Positions 5,447 to 6,177 of a DNA stretch of 6,177 bases are shown here, one piece after another (the stretch's first letter is position 1; each line of letters begins with the position of its first letter). A model generated the notes under the pieces. It saw only the letters and a list, made by a program, of their open reading frames with translations, did no database searches and was not told where the DNA came from. The DNA comes from Fidelibacterota bacterium (GTDB taxonomy: Bacteria; Fidelibacterota; UBA8477; JABMPR01): positions 1 through 6,177 of the forward strand of contig JAUVDF010000064.1 in NCBI GenBank assembly GCA_030595455.1. Direction: 5' to 3'. The position numbers and the translations under genes were made by a program.

Positions 5447-6177
5447 ATGCGCCTAGACGGGCTTCAGTGAACTTCTTTATACGCATTGATAAACCCGATA
5501 TTTCCTCCTGATCCATGTCCAGAAAGACAGCTAATTCATCACTACTATTGACGACTTTTGAGAGGTCTTCATCTACAAGCTCTATGGCTTCTGCCAGTAT
5601 ATCATATTTTGGACCATGAGCAGCAGGCACGCTGTATATAGCTGCTTCAGTAACTGAATGAACTCCCGTGCCAAATCCTGCTCCAATAAAGGCCAGGTTA
5701 GCCTGTTTGTATAGATCGGCAAGTTGACCAACACTATTCCACATGATTACCGGTTCACTTTTGTATTGATCAATTTCTGATAGCCGTATCGACTTAATCT
5801 TGTGTCTAAACAATTCTGCTTCCCAAGGAATCAGATCACGCTCATTCGTTTCATGAGGGACGATGACATGCAATACGTCATCTTTCAGCTTAGATTTAGC
5901 AATAGCTGGCACAACCACGTCTAGATCCGAGCCTACGACAGACCCAAAGATAATGACCCGTCGATCATTAATCAACTGTTCCCCAATAAGAGCTGCCTGG
6001 TTTAATAGTGCGCGTTCATGGACTTGATCAAACCGTGAATCACCAACTACCTCAAGCGGGCCGGAGTATAATTGTGCAAGCAGAACCTTCAGCTCACTTG
6101 ACCCGGTATAGACTTTATCTATGTATCGAAATACGCCTTGGTTAATTTTTCTAGACAAGGGCAATAACCGTTTTGAA
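5409..6177 (-). CDS. waaA: 3-deoxy-D-manno-octulosonic acid (Kdo) transferase, C-terminal part
   Basis: The gene is cut by the right edge: the frame stays open through 6176, so the TTG at 6164 is an internal Leu and not the start. About 255 residues are visible, roughly the last 60% of a family usually near 400-430. WaaA transfers Kdo from CMP-Kdo to lipid A precursor at the cytoplasmic face of the inner membrane, a core LPS step. Counting from the codon at 6162-6164: GDSRFDQV (41-48) is the family GDTRFD-type motif at the lobe junction; IIFGSVVGSDLD (71-82) is the AGS loop; IVPHETNERDL (101-111) is the PHE motif; GAGFGTGVHSVTEAA (161-175) with E173 and HGPKY (183-187) form the GT-B donor-site region. 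GFGTGVH is the Bacteroidota/FCB flavour; proteobacterial enzymes have a different sequence here. Departures from the usual pattern are HSxxE where HNxxE is common, and GSVVGSD without the usual Trp. It converges on the small membrane protein gene with a four-base overlap (CTAA/TTAG). Confidence 0.9.
   Translation of the reverse strand, partial: SKRLLPLSRKINQGVFRYIDKVYTGSSELKVLLAQLYSGPLEVVGDSRFDQVHERALLNQAALIGEQLINDRRVIIFGSVVGSDLDVVVPAIAKSKLKDDVLHVIVPHETNERDLIPWEAELFRHKIKSIRLSEIDQYKSEPVIMWNSVGQLADLYKQANLAFIGAGFGTGVHSVTEAAIYSVPAAHGPKYDILAEAIELVDEDLSKVVNSSDELAVFLDMDQEEISGLSMRIKKFTEARLGASDKIIEQEFPLN

Noticed and set aside
6162..6164. TTG as the start codon of the Kdo transferase
   Set aside because: The frame remains open upstream to the window edge, and the family has a long N-terminal domain that is missing here. 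The gene is truncated by the window, not short.
1..6177. Mobile element, CRISPR array, tRNA/rRNA gene, toxin-antitoxin or defence system
   Set aside because: I found no transposase or integrase motifs, regularly spaced repeats, tRNA-like cloverleaf, or small overlapping toxin-antitoxin pairs. The gene content is ordinary chromosomal.

Overview
The window is compact chromosomal DNA, about 42-45% GC by eye, from a Gram-negative bacterium. An outer membrane is implied by a Kdo transferase, and exported proteins by a lipoprotein and a second protein with a signal peptide. The Kdo transferase has the GFGTGVH motif style of Bacteroidota and related FCB phyla. The thiol peroxidase motif (FPSLDTGTC) and the DeaD mid-region also look Bacteroidota/FCB-like. 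I favour an FCB-group organism (Bacteroidota, Balneolota or Neomarinimicrobiota type), but the phylum is a guess from motif resemblance.

Layout. Positions 1-163 hold no supported gene; they form a leader with a weak promoter candidate and small inverted repeats. Two DEAD-box RNA helicases follow in tandem on the + strand: an RhlE type (164-1435) and a DeaD/CsdA type with a DbpA-like RNA-binding domain (1505-3244). Thirty-four bases later comes a lipoprotein of the GH114/TM1410-like glycosidase superfamily (3279-4256). Next are an atypical 2-Cys thiol peroxidase, Tpx (4307-4807), and an unrecognised small exported/membrane protein (4882-5412). On the - strand, the 3' part of a Kdo transferase gene (waaA) runs off the right edge (6177 down to 5409). 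Its stop codon overlaps the stop codon of the small membrane protein.

How the genes relate. The two helicases are plausibly co-transcribed and act in RNA remodelling (ribosome assembly, mRNA decay, cold adaptation). The downstream genes serve unrelated roles: envelope carbohydrate, peroxide defence, LPS. This is more like a run of housekeeping genes than a dedicated system, and I see no mobile element, CRISPR array, RNA gene or defence locus.

The most interesting feature is the lipoprotein. Its domain order appears circularly permuted relative to the TM1410 layout I remember: segments that close the barrel in TM1410 (IPQNG motif, SVDYV-like strand, YAAR-like strand) come first here, and the YMSIGEAEDYR and FDGVYLDIID segments come last. 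Secondary points are an inverted repeat across this gene's start codon with a two-codon upstream ORF, and a 9-bp inverted repeat across the overlapping convergent stop codons.
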